Assembly: GCA_964617875.1 (NCBI GenBank)
Contig: CAZUAI010000018.1
Location: 11,015 to 75,014, forward strand
DNA length: 64,000 nt
Source of the DNA: CAZMVY01 sp964617875
GTDB taxonomy: Bacteria; Planctomycetota; Phycisphaerae; UBA1845; PWPN01
Reading direction: 5' to 3'
Positions 8,928-18,164 of this stretch are shown one piece after another. Position 1 is the first letter of the stretch. Each line of letters opens with the position of its first letter. The notes below the pieces were generated by a model. The model worked only from the letters and a program-made list of their open reading frames with translations, was not told the origin of the DNA and did not search any database. The translations under genes were made by a program, and so were the position numbers.

Positions 8928-10586
8928 TTACCCGTTGTACTTCGCCGCGATCGGCATCCGGCGGCCGAAGCCGAACGCCCGGCTCGTGACTTTCAGGCAC
9001 GGCGCCGCCTGCTTCCGCTTGTACTCGTTGCGGTCCACCATGCGAGCGACGTCGCGGGTCGTCCGCTCGTCGAAGCCCGCGGCGATGATGTCCTCGACGC
9101 TCCGCTCCTCCTCGACGTACTGGTGGAGGATCGCGTCGAGCACGTCGTAGGGCGGGAGCGTGTCCTGATCGGTCTGGTCGGGCCGAAGCTCGGCGGACGG
9201 CGGCTTGGTCAGCGAGCCGGCCGGGATGACCGTGCGGCCCGCCCGCGCGTTGATGTGCCGCCCGACGCGGTAGACCCATGTCTTCGGCACGTCGCCGATG
9301 ACCGCCAGCCCGCCGCACATGTCGCCGTACAGCGTGCAGTAGCCGACGGCCAGCTCGCTCTTGTTGCCCGTCGTCAGGACGAGCCAGCCGAACTTGTTCG
9401 ACAGCGCCATCAGGACCATGCCGCGGAGCCGCGCCTGAATGTTCTCCTCGGTGATGTCCGGCTCGCGCCCCGGCCACAGGCCGCGCAGCTCGCGCTCGGC
9501 GACGTCGTGCATGGCGCCGATCGCCTGGATGCGGAAATCGATGCCGAGGTTCGCGGCCAGCTCTCGGGCGTCCGTGACGCTGTGCTCGCTGCTGAACCGC
9601 GAGGGCATCGCCACGCCGTGGACGCGGTCCCTGCCCAGCGCGGCGACGGCGATCGCCGCCGTGACGGCCGAGTCGATCCCGCCGGACAGCCCGACGACCA
9701 CGCCGCGGAACCCGCACTTGTTCACGTAGTCGCGCGTCCCGAGCACGAGCGCCTCGTACAGCCCGGCCTCGGCCTTCGGGTGGGGCTCGATGCGTTGCGG
9801 GCCGGGGCTGTCGAGGTCCACGACGAGCAGGTCGTCGCCGAAGGACTTCGCCTGCGCGATGACGCGGCCTTCGGCGTCGAACGCCGTCGAGGCCCCGTCG
9901 AAGATGAGTTCGTCGTTGCCGCCGGTCTGGTTGACGAACAGCAGCGGGATGCTGTGCTCGCGGGCCTGGCGGCCGAAGAGGGCGATCCGCGTGTCGTGCT
10001 TGTCGAGCCAGTAGGGCGAGGCGGAGAGGTTGACGAAGACGTCGGCCCCGGAATCGGCGAGCCGCTTGACGGGGCTGACGTGGTAGAGCTTGCGCCCGAG
10101 GATGCTCTCGTCGTTCCAGAGGTCCTCGCAGATGCTGATGCCGATCCGCACGGCGCGGCGGCCCGGGCGGGGCAGATCCGCCAGGTGGATGTCCGGGCCG
10201 GGCTCGAAGTACCGCTGCTCGTCAAAAACGTCGTACGTCGGCAGGAGCGATTTGTGGTGGACGCTCCGGATGCGGCCGTCCGCGCAGAGCGCGGCCGCGT
10301 TGCGGAGGTGCCGGCCCATCGGCTCCTCGTTCTCCTGGGCGAAGCCGATGATCGCCGCGATCCCGACGCACTCCCGGGCGATCCGCTCGACGGCGGCGGC
10401 GTTGTCGCGGATGAACTTCGGCTTGAGCAGCAGGTCCTTCGGCGGATAGCCGGTGACGCTCAGCTCGGGGAACACGGCCAGATCCGCCCCGGCGGCCCTG
10501 GCGCGCGCGAGGGCGTCAAGAATCTTCGTCGTGTTTCCGGCGATGTCGCCGACGAGCGGGTCAAGCTGCGCGAGAGCGTACTTCAT
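8928..10586 (-). CDS. nadE: Glutamine-dependent NAD+ synthetase
   Basis: This 552-residue enzyme converts deamido-NAD to NAD with glutamine-derived ammonia. The N-terminal nitrilase-fold glutaminase shows the Glu-Lys-Cys triad at E41 (VFPELSVTGYPP), K112 (HHKSLLP) and C153 (ISICEDLW). The C-terminal synthetase has the PP-loop VVGLSGGIDSA and LTTGNKSELAVGYCTLYGD. I place the start at ATG 10586 (MKYALAQLDP), not at upstream in-frame codons, because a strong promoter ends just before this ATG. It is 32 bp downstream of a dockerin gene on the same strand but has its own promoter. Confidence 0.96.
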   Translation of the reverse strand: MKYALAQLDPLVGDIAGNTTKILDALARARAAGADLAVFPELSVTGYPPKDLLLKPKFIRDNAAAVERIARECVGIAAIIGFAQENEEPMGRHLRNAAALCADGRIRSVHHKSLLPTYDVFDEQRYFEPGPDIHLADLPRPGRRAVRIGISICEDLWNDESILGRKLYHVSPVKRLADSGADVFVNLSASPYWLDKHDTRIALFGRQAREHSIPLLFVNQTGGNDELIFDGASTAFDAEGRVIAQAKSFGDDLLVVDLDSPGPQRIEPHPKAEAGLYEALVLGTRDYVNKCGFRGVVVGLSGGIDSAVTAAIAVAALGRDRVHGVAMPSRFSSEHSVTDARELAANLGIDFRIQAIGAMHDVAERELRGLWPGREPDITEENIQARLRGMVLMALSNKFGWLVLTTGNKSELAVGYCTLYGDMCGGLAVIGDVPKTWVYRVGRHINARAGRTVIPAGSLTKPPSAELRPDQTDQDTLPPYDVLDAILHQYVEEERSVEDIIAAGFDERTTRDVARMVDRNEYKRKQAAPCLKVTSRAFGFGRRMPIAAKYNG

Positions 10587-10593
10587 CCGGGGT

Positions 10594-10622
10594 ATTGTAC
10601 GATTCCCGCTGCACGCTGTCAG
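10594..10622 (-). promoter_or_regulatory. nadE promoter, predicted leaderless
   Basis: On the minus strand CTGACA (10622-10617), a 17-nt spacer and TACAAT (10599-10594) form a near-consensus sigma-70 promoter. Only 7 nt (10593-10587) separate the -10 box from the nadE ATG, so transcription should begin at or within a base or two of the start codon. There is no Shine-Dalgarno sequence. The -35 box overlaps the stop region of the upstream dockerin gene. Confidence 0.7.
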
Positions 10623-13324
10623 TCGGCGCAACCCGGAGCGGCGAACCGGTTGGGGCCGTTGAAACAGCTCTGGAAGGCGCCGAAGTCGGCGAGGTCCACG
10701 TCGTTGTCGTCATCGAGGTCGGCGTCCGCCGTGCAGTCCGGCGCGGCCGGCCGGTTGGGGCCGTTGAAACAGCTCTGAAAAACGCCGAAATCGGACAGAT
10801 CGACGTCGCCGTCACGGTCGAAATCCGCCGGGGCGTAGCAGCCTTCGTCGGTCTGCCCGTCGCAATTGTCGTCGATGTGGTTGCCGCAGACCTCCGTCGC
10901 CCCCGGGTGCACGGCGGCGCTGGTATCGTCGCAGTCCGTGCCGTCCGCGACGTATCCGGCGGGCGGCGAAACGCCGCATGCCTGGACCGCAGCGCCCGCG
11001 TCCCCATAGGTGTCGCCGTCGGCGTCCCGGTAGTACGTGCTGAGCGGTTGAACCGTCAACGTCGCGGCGGCGCTCTCCCGGCTCGCGCACGGATTGGACA
11101 CCAGGCAGGCGTAACTGCCCGCGTCGCCCGCGCCGACCGGCTGGATCGTATAGCTCGACGACGTCGCCCCGGCGATGACGCCGCCGTTCTTCGTCCACTG
11201 GTACGAAAGCGGGCCCGTACCCGTCGCCGTCACGCTGAATGTCGCCGTTTCGCCCGGACACGTCGTCTGCGACTCCGGCGGGGCGATGATCGCGGGACTG
11301 TCACACGGGATCGGATTGATCGCCGTCGTCGCGTTCTCCAGCGCCGTCCCCAGGAGCACGCGGACGTAGTCCACCTCGTAGTCCGTCAGTGTGGTTCCCG
11401 CCCCGGCGATCGAGCCGATGTGGAAGCCGCCCTTGTTGTTCACCTGCGCGGCCGAGCCGGACCCGCCGCCCGACGTACTGGTCAGCTCCGCCTGGGCGTC
11501 CAGATCGTAGACGCGAAACGTGTTGGTCGAGGCGTTGACCGTGACGCGCAACCGCCGGAACCCCGTCAGATCCACGCACGCCTCGGTGCCCTTGCCGCCG
11601 TCGTCGCCGTTGAAATGCACGCTTCCCTGCGTGCAGGGGACGGACGATCCCTCGTTCGGCTGGGAAAGGCGCAGGCCGCGGTTCATGTTGGAGCCGCCGC
11701 TGAAGGCCATCGATCGCCGTGCCGTGCTGCCGCTGACGCCGCCGTTGGCCTTGACCCGCATGTCCGCCGTGAAGCTGATCGCCGTGCCGCCGTTCTGCCA
11801 GTACCAGCCGTGGTCGCCCGACGAGCTGCTGTCAACGAAGCGGAGAACGCCGTTGGCGATGCCGCCGCCGGTGTTTCCGTAGCCCGTCCCCACCTTGATC
11901 AGCACGCCGTTGCCGTTGGCGTCGGACGGGTTCGCGTCGAGCACGCCGGCGGCCGTGTCCGGCGCCGCGTCGAATTCGTATTGCGTCGAGTAGGTGTAGG
12001 CGCCGCCCCCGGTCGTGAACTGCCACACGTCGCCGGTCGTCGTGCCGCCGGCGTTCACCGCGTCGATCCGCCAGTAATAGGTCGTGTTCGCGGCGAGCGT
12101 TCCCGGGTCGTACGTGGTCGCCGTCTGGTTGCCGCGGTACGTCCCCGGGCTGGTCGTGCCGAAGTACACGTTGTGCGACGCGGCCCCGCACCCGGCCGTC
12201 CAGCCCAGGTCGGCGTTGGTGCCGATTCCTGTCGCGAGGTGCGCCGGACTCGGCCCGGTCGCCTTGAGGGGCGCGGGCGGATGGGCCGCGATGAAGTTCT
12301 GACAGGCGGTGAACGCCTGCTTGCGCGGATAGGTCGGGTCCGGCCCGAGGATGCCGAACGAATACTGCGAAAACGCCTGGGTGTCGTTCAGTTCGTAGAA
12401 GAAGACCTTGTGTACCCAGTCCCGCCCGGACAGCCCCGTGAACCAGTCGGTCAGCAGGCCGGCGTAGTATGTCGCCTGGTTGGCCTCGCCCACCTTGTTG
12501 CTCTCCCAGCCCGTCTCGGTCAGCCAGAAGGGCTTGCCGAGCCAGCCGGCGTTCTGGAGCACCTGCTTGACCGAGGGCGGGTCCCACGGCCAGAAGGGCG
12601 GATCCTCGAGCTTGTCGGTGACGTCGGCATTTCCGTCGCCGTCGTAGACATGGTGGGTCACGATGTCGAGCCTGCTGCCGGCCTGCGTGATGCAGTCCTG
12701 CAGCCACGTGTTCCACGCGCCGGACGACAGGTGTGCCAGTTCGGGCCCGCAGACCTTCGCATTCGGGTTGCCCGCGTGGATCGCGTCAGCGCCGTTCTTG
12801 AGGATGATGTCGATGTACTGCTGGCGCGTTCCGGACCAGAACTGGGACAGGTTGGGCTCGTTCCACATGCCCCAGTGCCGGATCGTGTTCGGGTACCGTG
12901 CGGCCGCCCGGTAGCAGATGTCGTAGAAGTCCGCGGCGTTGTTCGGGACGCCGGTGCCCGCGGGCCCGGCGGTTGCCCACGCGGGCGTGTTGCTGATCGA
13001 GGCATACACGGCGATCCCCCGCGCCTGGGCCGCGGAGGCGATGGCGTCGTAAATGCTCCAGTTGAAGGTGTTCTGGCTCGGCTCCACCCACGACCACACG
13101 ACGTCGATGCGGATCCACCCGATTCCGCATGCCCGCACCTCGTCGAGCAGCCGCGTGAGGTCGGCCCCCTGCGGGGCGTGCGCCTCGATCCCGTACGCCG
13201 ACGCCTCGTTGACGCAGTCCGCCGCCGCCCGTCGCGGGCCGGCCAGAAGGAATACGGCAAGCGAGGCCATCGCCACGGTCGCCGCCCGATGCGCCGCGGA
13301 TCGGGTTTTCACGATTGCAGTCAC
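10619..13324 (-). CDS. Secreted glycoside-hydrolase-like multidomain protein with dockerin-like tail
   Basis: About 901 residues. A signal peptide (to about 36) precedes a TIM-barrel glycosidase-like domain (about 40-345) with a probable acid/base Glu in WNE156PNL and nucleophile Glu in LTE270TGW, as in clan GH-A enzymes. Then come a fibronectin-III-like unit, a laminin-G-like beta-sandwich (about 440-670) shared with the next gene upstream, an Ig-like domain (676-761), a MopE/TSP3-like Cys- and Asp-rich segment (762-829) and two dockerin-like EF-hand repeats ending in CFNGPNRP-type motifs (830-901). I prefer GTG 13324, preceded by GGAGGGG at 6 nt, over GTG 13339. It is the last of three secreted dockerin genes. 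Substrate unknown. Confidence 0.85.
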   Translation of the reverse strand: MTAIVKTRSAAHRAATVAMASLAVFLLAGPRRAAADCVNEASAYGIEAHAPQGADLTRLLDEVRACGIGWIRIDVVWSWVEPSQNTFNWSIYDAIASAAQARGIAVYASISNTPAWATAGPAGTGVPNNAADFYDICYRAAARYPNTIRHWGMWNEPNLSQFWSGTRQQYIDIILKNGADAIHAGNPNAKVCGPELAHLSSGAWNTWLQDCITQAGSRLDIVTHHVYDGDGNADVTDKLEDPPFWPWDPPSVKQVLQNAGWLGKPFWLTETGWESNKVGEANQATYYAGLLTDWFTGLSGRDWVHKVFFYELNDTQAFSQYSFGILGPDPTYPRKQAFTACQNFIAAHPPAPLKATGPSPAHLATGIGTNADLGWTAGCGAASHNVYFGTTSPGTYRGNQTATTYDPGTLAANTTYYWRIDAVNAGGTTTGDVWQFTTGGGAYTYSTQYEFDAAPDTAAGVLDANPSDANGNGVLIKVGTGYGNTGGGIANGVLRFVDSSSSGDHGWYWQNGGTAISFTADMRVKANGGVSGSTARRSMAFSGGSNMNRGLRLSQPNEGSSVPCTQGSVHFNGDDGGKGTEACVDLTGFRRLRVTVNASTNTFRVYDLDAQAELTSTSGGGSGSAAQVNNKGGFHIGSIAGAGTTLTDYEVDYVRVLLGTALENATTAINPIPCDSPAIIAPPESQTTCPGETATFSVTATGTGPLSYQWTKNGGVIAGATSSSYTIQPVGAGDAGSYACLVSNPCASRESAAATLTVQPLSTYYRDADGDTYGDAGAAVQACGVSPPAGYVADGTDCDDTSAAVHPGATEVCGNHIDDNCDGQTDEGCYAPADFDRDGDVDLSDFGVFQSCFNGPNRPAAPDCTADADLDDDNDVDLADFGAFQSCFNGPNRFAAPGCAD
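11901..12000. repeat. Near-identical 100-bp segment shared with 14519-14618
   Basis: These 100 bases match 14519-14618 at about 94 of 100 positions, including a run of more than 30 identical bases. They code for the PDTAAGVLDANPSDANG part of the laminin-G-like domain in two adjacent secreted proteins. The similarity extends more weakly over about 270 codons. Confidence 0.8.
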
Positions 13325-13350
13325 CGGAAGCCCCTCCACGGCCGCGCGGC

Positions 13351-15516
13351 TCAGCCCTCAATCCCGTTGGCGATGTCGCACGTCGGCTGCGGCGCCGGCC
13401 GGTTGGGGCCGTTGAAACAGGCCTGCAGGACGCTGAAGTCGGTCAGGTCCACGTCCACGTCGTTATCCGCATCCACGCACTCGCACAGCCGTGCGTCCGC
13501 CTCCGACGGCCACGGCCGGTTCGGCCCGTTGAAACAGGTCTGGAACTGGGTGAAGTCCGCCAGGTCCACGTCGCCGTCCTCGTCGGTATCCTGCGGCGGG
13601 TTGTTGCAGAGGGGCCTGACCTCGAAACCGTTCGACAGCGTCGCCGCCGGGCAGTTGCCCGTCGTCGTCACGACCACGTTCCACAACCCCGCGACGGCCG
13701 GAGCCAGGTTGACGTCGCAGGTCAGGCTGTTGCCGTCGCCCGCAACGGCGATGTTGGTGGCCGCGATGTCCGGCTCGCCCTCTCGGGTGAACGTCACGCC
13801 CGTGCCGCCGGCGACGAAGTCCGAACCCTGCACCACGACGCCCGTCAGCGACTGGCCCTGGCGTGCATTGCCGGGGGTGATCGACGTCACCGACGGCGGA
13901 TTGGCGCACGGCGGCGGGATCTGGCTGATGACCGTCGTGGCGTCCTCGACGGCCGTTCCCAGCAGGACGCGGAAATAGTCCAGTTCGTAGTCCGTCGACG
14001 TGGTGTTGCTGGCCGAGATCGAGCCGATGTGGTAGCCGCCCTGGTTGTTGATCTCCGTCGCCCAGGCCAGGCTGCTCCCGCCGCCCCCGCTCGCGCTGGT
14101 CAACTCGGCACCGGTGTCGAGATCGAACACCTTGAAGGTGTTCGTGCCCGCATTCGCCGACACCCGAAGGCGCCGGAAGCTCCCGAAGGAAAGGCATGCC
14201 TCTGAGCCGGTGCCCCCCGTGCCGACGGCCAGACGGACGCTCCCGTCCGTGCAGGTGCTGCCGCTGCCGTCATTCGTCGCGTGCAGTCGCAGGCCGATGT
14301 TCTTCGAAGCGCCGCCGCTGAACCCCATCGAGCGCCGCAGCGTCGTGCCGGCCACGCCGGCGTTGACCCTGACCCTCATGTCGATCGTGAAGCTGATCGT
14401 GCTGCCGCCGGCCGCGAAATAGTAGCCGTGGTTCCCGCTCGACGTGCTGTCGACGTAGCGCAGGATGCCTCCGGAAATGCCCCCGCCGGTATTCCCGAAG
14501 CCCGTTCCCACCTTCGTCAGCAGGCCGTTGCCGTTGGCGTCGGACGGGTTCGCGTCGAGCACGCCCGCGGCCGTGTCCGGCGCCGCGTCGAACTCGTACT
14601 GCGTGGAGTAGGTGTAGGTCCCGCTGCCGGTCGTGAAGCTCCAGATGTCCCCTGTCACGGTCCCGCCCGGTCCTACCGAGTCGATCCGCCAGTAATAGGT
14701 CGTGTTCGGCGCCATGCCGCCGGGGTCGAACGTGGACGCCGTCTGGTTGCCGCGGAAGCTCCCCGGACTGACCGTGCCGAAATACACGTCGGACGAGGTC
14801 GCCCCGATTCCCGGCAGCCAGCTCAGCTTGGCCGTCGGGAAGACGCCGACGGCCTGGTGCGGCGGGCTCGGGTACGTCGCCTTCGTCGAGGCCGGGCCCA
14901 TGTACGTGAAGTCCATCTTGTTGAACGTGAGCGACTCGCACCCGGTGTCGTTCACGCGGACCCAGCCGGTGCTGCCGAGGTCGAAGTCGCCCAGGTCGAA
15001 CGTGACGTAGGCGCCCGACGTGCCGTCGCGCTGCGACTTCAGGATCGTCGTCGTGCCCGCGGCGTGGTTAACAATGTACTGCGCCGGATACGACGCGCGG
15101 CTGGTGGTGTTGCGGTACTCCGCCGTGATGCGGTAGCGGCCGGCGCCGAGCACGGTCAGCGGCGGCTTGTAGTCCACGTACTGCGGACCGCACGGATCGG
15201 GCTCGCCGGCGTTCTGGTAGCTCGACGTATACCAGTACGCGCCGCCGCCGCCGTCGTGCGCGCGGGCGACATTCGTCCGCCGATAATACGGGTTGTCGCC
15301 GTTGAGCCCGTCGTTGGCGTCGGTCTTCGGTTCCGTCGTCGCCTCGTCGCCGGTGTAGCCGTCCACCAGCAGGCGGTAGGTGTCGCCGATCGCGAGCGCC
15401 CGCGGCGTGGTCGTGACGGCGGCCCGCGCCTGCCCGGCCGCCAGCGCCGCGGCGAGCAGCGGAACGGCGGTCCGTACGATTGTCATCCCCGTCGGTTTCC
15501 GGGTTCGCCTCGTCAT
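13351..15516 (-). CDS. Secreted golvesin-like/laminin-G-like protein with dockerin-like tail
   Basis: About 721 residues. The ATG at 15516 is preceded by GGAGGAG and followed by a basic, hydrophobic signal peptide ending near AGQARA. Residues 30-190 (LVDGYTGDEATTE through WVRVNDTG) resemble golvesin/Xly-type carbohydrate-binding beta domains. A fibronectin-III-like unit and a laminin-G-like domain nearly duplicate the neighbouring gene at 10619-13324. An IPT/TIG-like domain (PPSVTSITPGNARQGQSL) and two dockerin-like repeats (about 638-721, CFNGPNRP twice) end the protein. No catalytic residues are evident, so it is probably a binding or scaffold protein. It lies 20 bp after the upstream dockerin gene and 26 bp before the next. 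Confidence 0.83.
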   Translation of the reverse strand: MTRRTRKPTGMTIVRTAVPLLAAALAAGQARAAVTTTPRALAIGDTYRLLVDGYTGDEATTEPKTDANDGLNGDNPYYRRTNVARAHDGGGGAYWYTSSYQNAGEPDPCGPQYVDYKPPLTVLGAGRYRITAEYRNTTSRASYPAQYIVNHAAGTTTILKSQRDGTSGAYVTFDLGDFDLGSTGWVRVNDTGCESLTFNKMDFTYMGPASTKATYPSPPHQAVGVFPTAKLSWLPGIGATSSDVYFGTVSPGSFRGNQTASTFDPGGMAPNTTYYWRIDSVGPGGTVTGDIWSFTTGSGTYTYSTQYEFDAAPDTAAGVLDANPSDANGNGLLTKVGTGFGNTGGGISGGILRYVDSTSSGNHGYYFAAGGSTISFTIDMRVRVNAGVAGTTLRRSMGFSGGASKNIGLRLHATNDGSGSTCTDGSVRLAVGTGGTGSEACLSFGSFRRLRVSANAGTNTFKVFDLDTGAELTSASGGGGSSLAWATEINNQGGYHIGSISASNTTSTDYELDYFRVLLGTAVEDATTVISQIPPPCANPPSVTSITPGNARQGQSLTGVVVQGSDFVAGGTGVTFTREGEPDIAATNIAVAGDGNSLTCDVNLAPAVAGLWNVVVTTTGNCPAATLSNGFEVRPLCNNPPQDTDEDGDVDLADFTQFQTCFNGPNRPWPSEADARLCECVDADNDVDVDLTDFSVLQACFNGPNRPAPQPTCDIANGIEG
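14519..14618. repeat. Second copy of the 100-bp duplicated segment
   Basis: Partner of 11901-12000, at the same place in the homologous domain and in the same orientation. The high DNA identity compared with the rest of the domain suggests recent duplication or gene conversion. Confidence 0.8.
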
Positions 15517-15536
15517 GGTCTCCTCCGTCGCGGCGG

Positions 15537-17999
15537 TCAACCGCCGAGCCCGTTGGCATTGTCGCAGGTCGGCTGCGGCGGCCCCTGGTTCGGGCCGTTG
15601 AAGCACGCCGAGAACACGCTGAAGTCCGTCAGGTCCACGTCGCCGTCCTTCTGCACGTCGAGGCAGCGGCAGAGGTTCGGATCGGCGTCCGCAGGCATCG
15701 GCCGATTGGGGCCGTTGAAGCACCCGGCGAACGCGCTGAAGTCGCTCAGATCCACGTCGCCGTCGCCGTCCGCGTCCTGCGGCGGGCGGTGACACGGCGG
15801 GACGAGAACGAGACTCTGGCCGAGGCAGGCCTCCTCCTCGCCCGGTGCGAAGGCCCCGCCGTTTGTCGCGGCGATCCAGTCGAACGAGATGTCGCCCGTG
15901 CCGGTGTCGCCCAGGATGCCGAACCCGAACCCCTCGGGGCTCTGGCCGATGCCGGCCGCGTTCGGGATCGTGAGCACGGGCGTTGGCTTCTCGTCCACGT
16001 AGATGTTGACCGTGCGGAGCGTTCCGTCCTCACGGCCGCAACTCATGCGGAACAGGTGATAGCCGGCGTCGCCGGGGACGGTGACCGTCACGTTGCGGTT
16101 GGACTCGGTCACGTCGCCGGACGGCCCGCCCCAGTGCAGGGCGGCCGAGGCGCCGAGGTCGTTGCTGATCCGCAGGTGCGCGCCGCTGGCGGATTCCGAG
16201 GCGACCTTCATGCGGGCGACGATCGTCGAGCCGACCTGGGCGTCGAGGTTCTCGACCGGGCTGGAGCGCCAGAACTCGCGGGCGCCGCTGGCCGGGTTCG
16301 TGTCGTTGATCCGCCATGCCTTGCCGTCGTAGGCGTCGGCGTCGTCCACGACGCTGCCCATCTTGCTCCCGGACTGGATCACGAACGTGCGGCCCGGGCC
16401 GGCCGAGTCCGCGGCGTCGGGGTCCACGTCGCCGTTGTACAGGATCATCATGGGCGTAAAGACGCTCGCCGTCACCGTCCGCACCAGCATGAACGTCGGG
16501 TCGGACGGGTCGCAGTCCCGGATCAGGAGCAGGTCGCAGGACGTGTTGCCCGGCGGCAGCCCCGCCGTGTCGATCGTGACCATGATGACGTCGCTGCCCC
16601 CCGGCGGGATCGGCCCGCCGCCCGCCCTGTCAAGCGTGAGCCACGGGCAATCGACGATCTTCTCGACGGTGTAGCTGATGTCCACCGCGCCGGTGTTGTA
16701 CACCGTGACCGGGTGCTGCGTGGGCGATTGGCACGCCCCCACGATGATGCTGTCCGAGACGGCCCAGCGGCAATCCTCGACGGTGAGCTGGATCTCGCGG
16801 ATCATCGCGGTCACCGTATCGCAGTCGTCCGTGACCTTGATGAAGGCGCTGTAGGTGCCGACCTCCATCCCCGTCGCATCGATGGCGGCCACGACCGTAT
16901 CGCTGCCGTTGGGGCCGATCGTCGTGGTGGTCTTGTCGAGCGAGAGCCAGGTGTAGCCCGGCTCGGCCAGCGGCGTCCCGCCGGCATCGACCTCCTGGAT
17001 CGTGTAGACGTGCGAGACGCCGGCGTTGTTCGCGATTGTGTACGGGATCGTGCCCGGTGCGGCCGGCTGGCCGAGGATCGCGAAGCTCGTCCGCACCGCC
17101 GTCGGCGTGACGACCGAATCGCACGGCGGGGGCGGCGGCGGAACATCCGTGCCGACGTAGATCGCGTCGAGCGACATGCCGGACGCCCAGTCATAGGAGG
17201 CCGGAGGAATCGGGTAGCCTCTCGGCCCCAGGTAGCGAATCCCGTTCAGTGTCGTCGTGCCGCCGGACACCGTTTCGCGGAAGCTGAATGTCCCCAGGTT
17301 GGTGCCCGCGTAGATGAACTGGTACTGGTTCGTGGCGACGTCGGCATCCACGACGACCTCCTGCCACGCATTCCGCGCGGAGGGCAGGGTGTCCGTGCCG
17401 TCCCATTTGCCGACGACGACGTCGTTCGCCGCGGACGCCGCCTTGATCTTGATCGTCCCGTCCGCCAGGAACTGGAAGTGCACGGCCCGCTTGCCCCCGA
17501 AACTGGTCGCGCCGATGGTCATGGCGTTGTACACGTAAAAGTCCGCCGCCGTCTGATAGTACGGCGGGGCCGTCAGCGACGTGTCCATTCGCACCTTGAA
17601 GGTGTAATAGACCCGGCCGGACTGCTCGGGAAAACGCCGTCCGATGTCGATGGTGTTCGAGGTGTTGTTATCCGCACGGTGTTGCTGGTAGTGCTGCACG
17701 CCCTGCGGCGCCGTGCCGTCGTTGATCGGAACGGTCAGCGGGTCCGTGGTGTATGGATTGCCAATGCCGCCTCCCTTGTAGCCGCCCCACTTGGCATCCG
17801 TCCAGCCATAATCGCTGTGGGTTTCGTACCGTACGTCATAACCGGCCGTGTACCCCTCCGATGTCTCGAAGCCGGTCCGGGCGATCGTTTGGGCGCGAGC
17901 GGCGCCGCCGGCCGTCAGGAGCACGGCCGTCGCCAGCAGGCCCATGCTCAAGACCATCGGGATCCTGACTGCCATCATTCTGCGGATTCGGGCGGACAT
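15537..17999 (-). CDS. Secreted multidomain protein with BACON-like repeats and dockerin-like tail
   Basis: About 820 residues; first gene of a three-gene run of dockerin-tagged secreted proteins. The ATG at 17999 has a perfect AAGGAGG site 5 nt upstream and is followed by a signal peptide (AVLLTAGGAARAQ). Residues 40-300 look like a laminin-G/concanavalin-type sandwich (HFQFLADGTIKIK). Two repeats of a BACON-like domain follow (WLSLDKTTTTIGPNGSD and WLTLDRAGGGPIPPGGSD), then a second sandwich domain (about 545-725). Two dockerin-like repeats (739-820; CFNGPNRP and CFNGPNQG) close it. No enzyme active site is recognised, so carbohydrate binding is an inference. Domain families were assigned by eye. 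Confidence 0.82.
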   Translation of the reverse strand: MSARIRRMMAVRIPMVLSMGLLATAVLLTAGGAARAQTIARTGFETSEGYTAGYDVRYETHSDYGWTDAKWGGYKGGGIGNPYTTDPLTVPINDGTAPQGVQHYQQHRADNNTSNTIDIGRRFPEQSGRVYYTFKVRMDTSLTAPPYYQTAADFYVYNAMTIGATSFGGKRAVHFQFLADGTIKIKAASAANDVVVGKWDGTDTLPSARNAWQEVVVDADVATNQYQFIYAGTNLGTFSFRETVSGGTTTLNGIRYLGPRGYPIPPASYDWASGMSLDAIYVGTDVPPPPPPCDSVVTPTAVRTSFAILGQPAAPGTIPYTIANNAGVSHVYTIQEVDAGGTPLAEPGYTWLSLDKTTTTIGPNGSDTVVAAIDATGMEVGTYSAFIKVTDDCDTVTAMIREIQLTVEDCRWAVSDSIIVGACQSPTQHPVTVYNTGAVDISYTVEKIVDCPWLTLDRAGGGPIPPGGSDVIMVTIDTAGLPPGNTSCDLLLIRDCDPSDPTFMLVRTVTASVFTPMMILYNGDVDPDAADSAGPGRTFVIQSGSKMGSVVDDADAYDGKAWRINDTNPASGAREFWRSSPVENLDAQVGSTIVARMKVASESASGAHLRISNDLGASAALHWGGPSGDVTESNRNVTVTVPGDAGYHLFRMSCGREDGTLRTVNIYVDEKPTPVLTIPNAAGIGQSPEGFGFGILGDTGTGDISFDWIAATNGGAFAPGEEEACLGQSLVLVPPCHRPPQDADGDGDVDLSDFSAFAGCFNGPNRPMPADADPNLCRCLDVQKDGDVDLTDFSVFSACFNGPNQGPPQPTCDNANGLGG

Positions 18000-18164
18000 A
18001 CGAGCCTCCTTCTGTGTCATGACGGAACTCCTGTCGGGATATGGGCCTGGTCCCCGTTCCGGACGCGTTTCGGGACGGGGCTTCTTACGCAACCGTATCC
18101 TTGCCTCCTCCGGGTCATCCGATCCGCGCGACCGGTCGTCGCGCGGACCGGCGTCAAACGCCGA

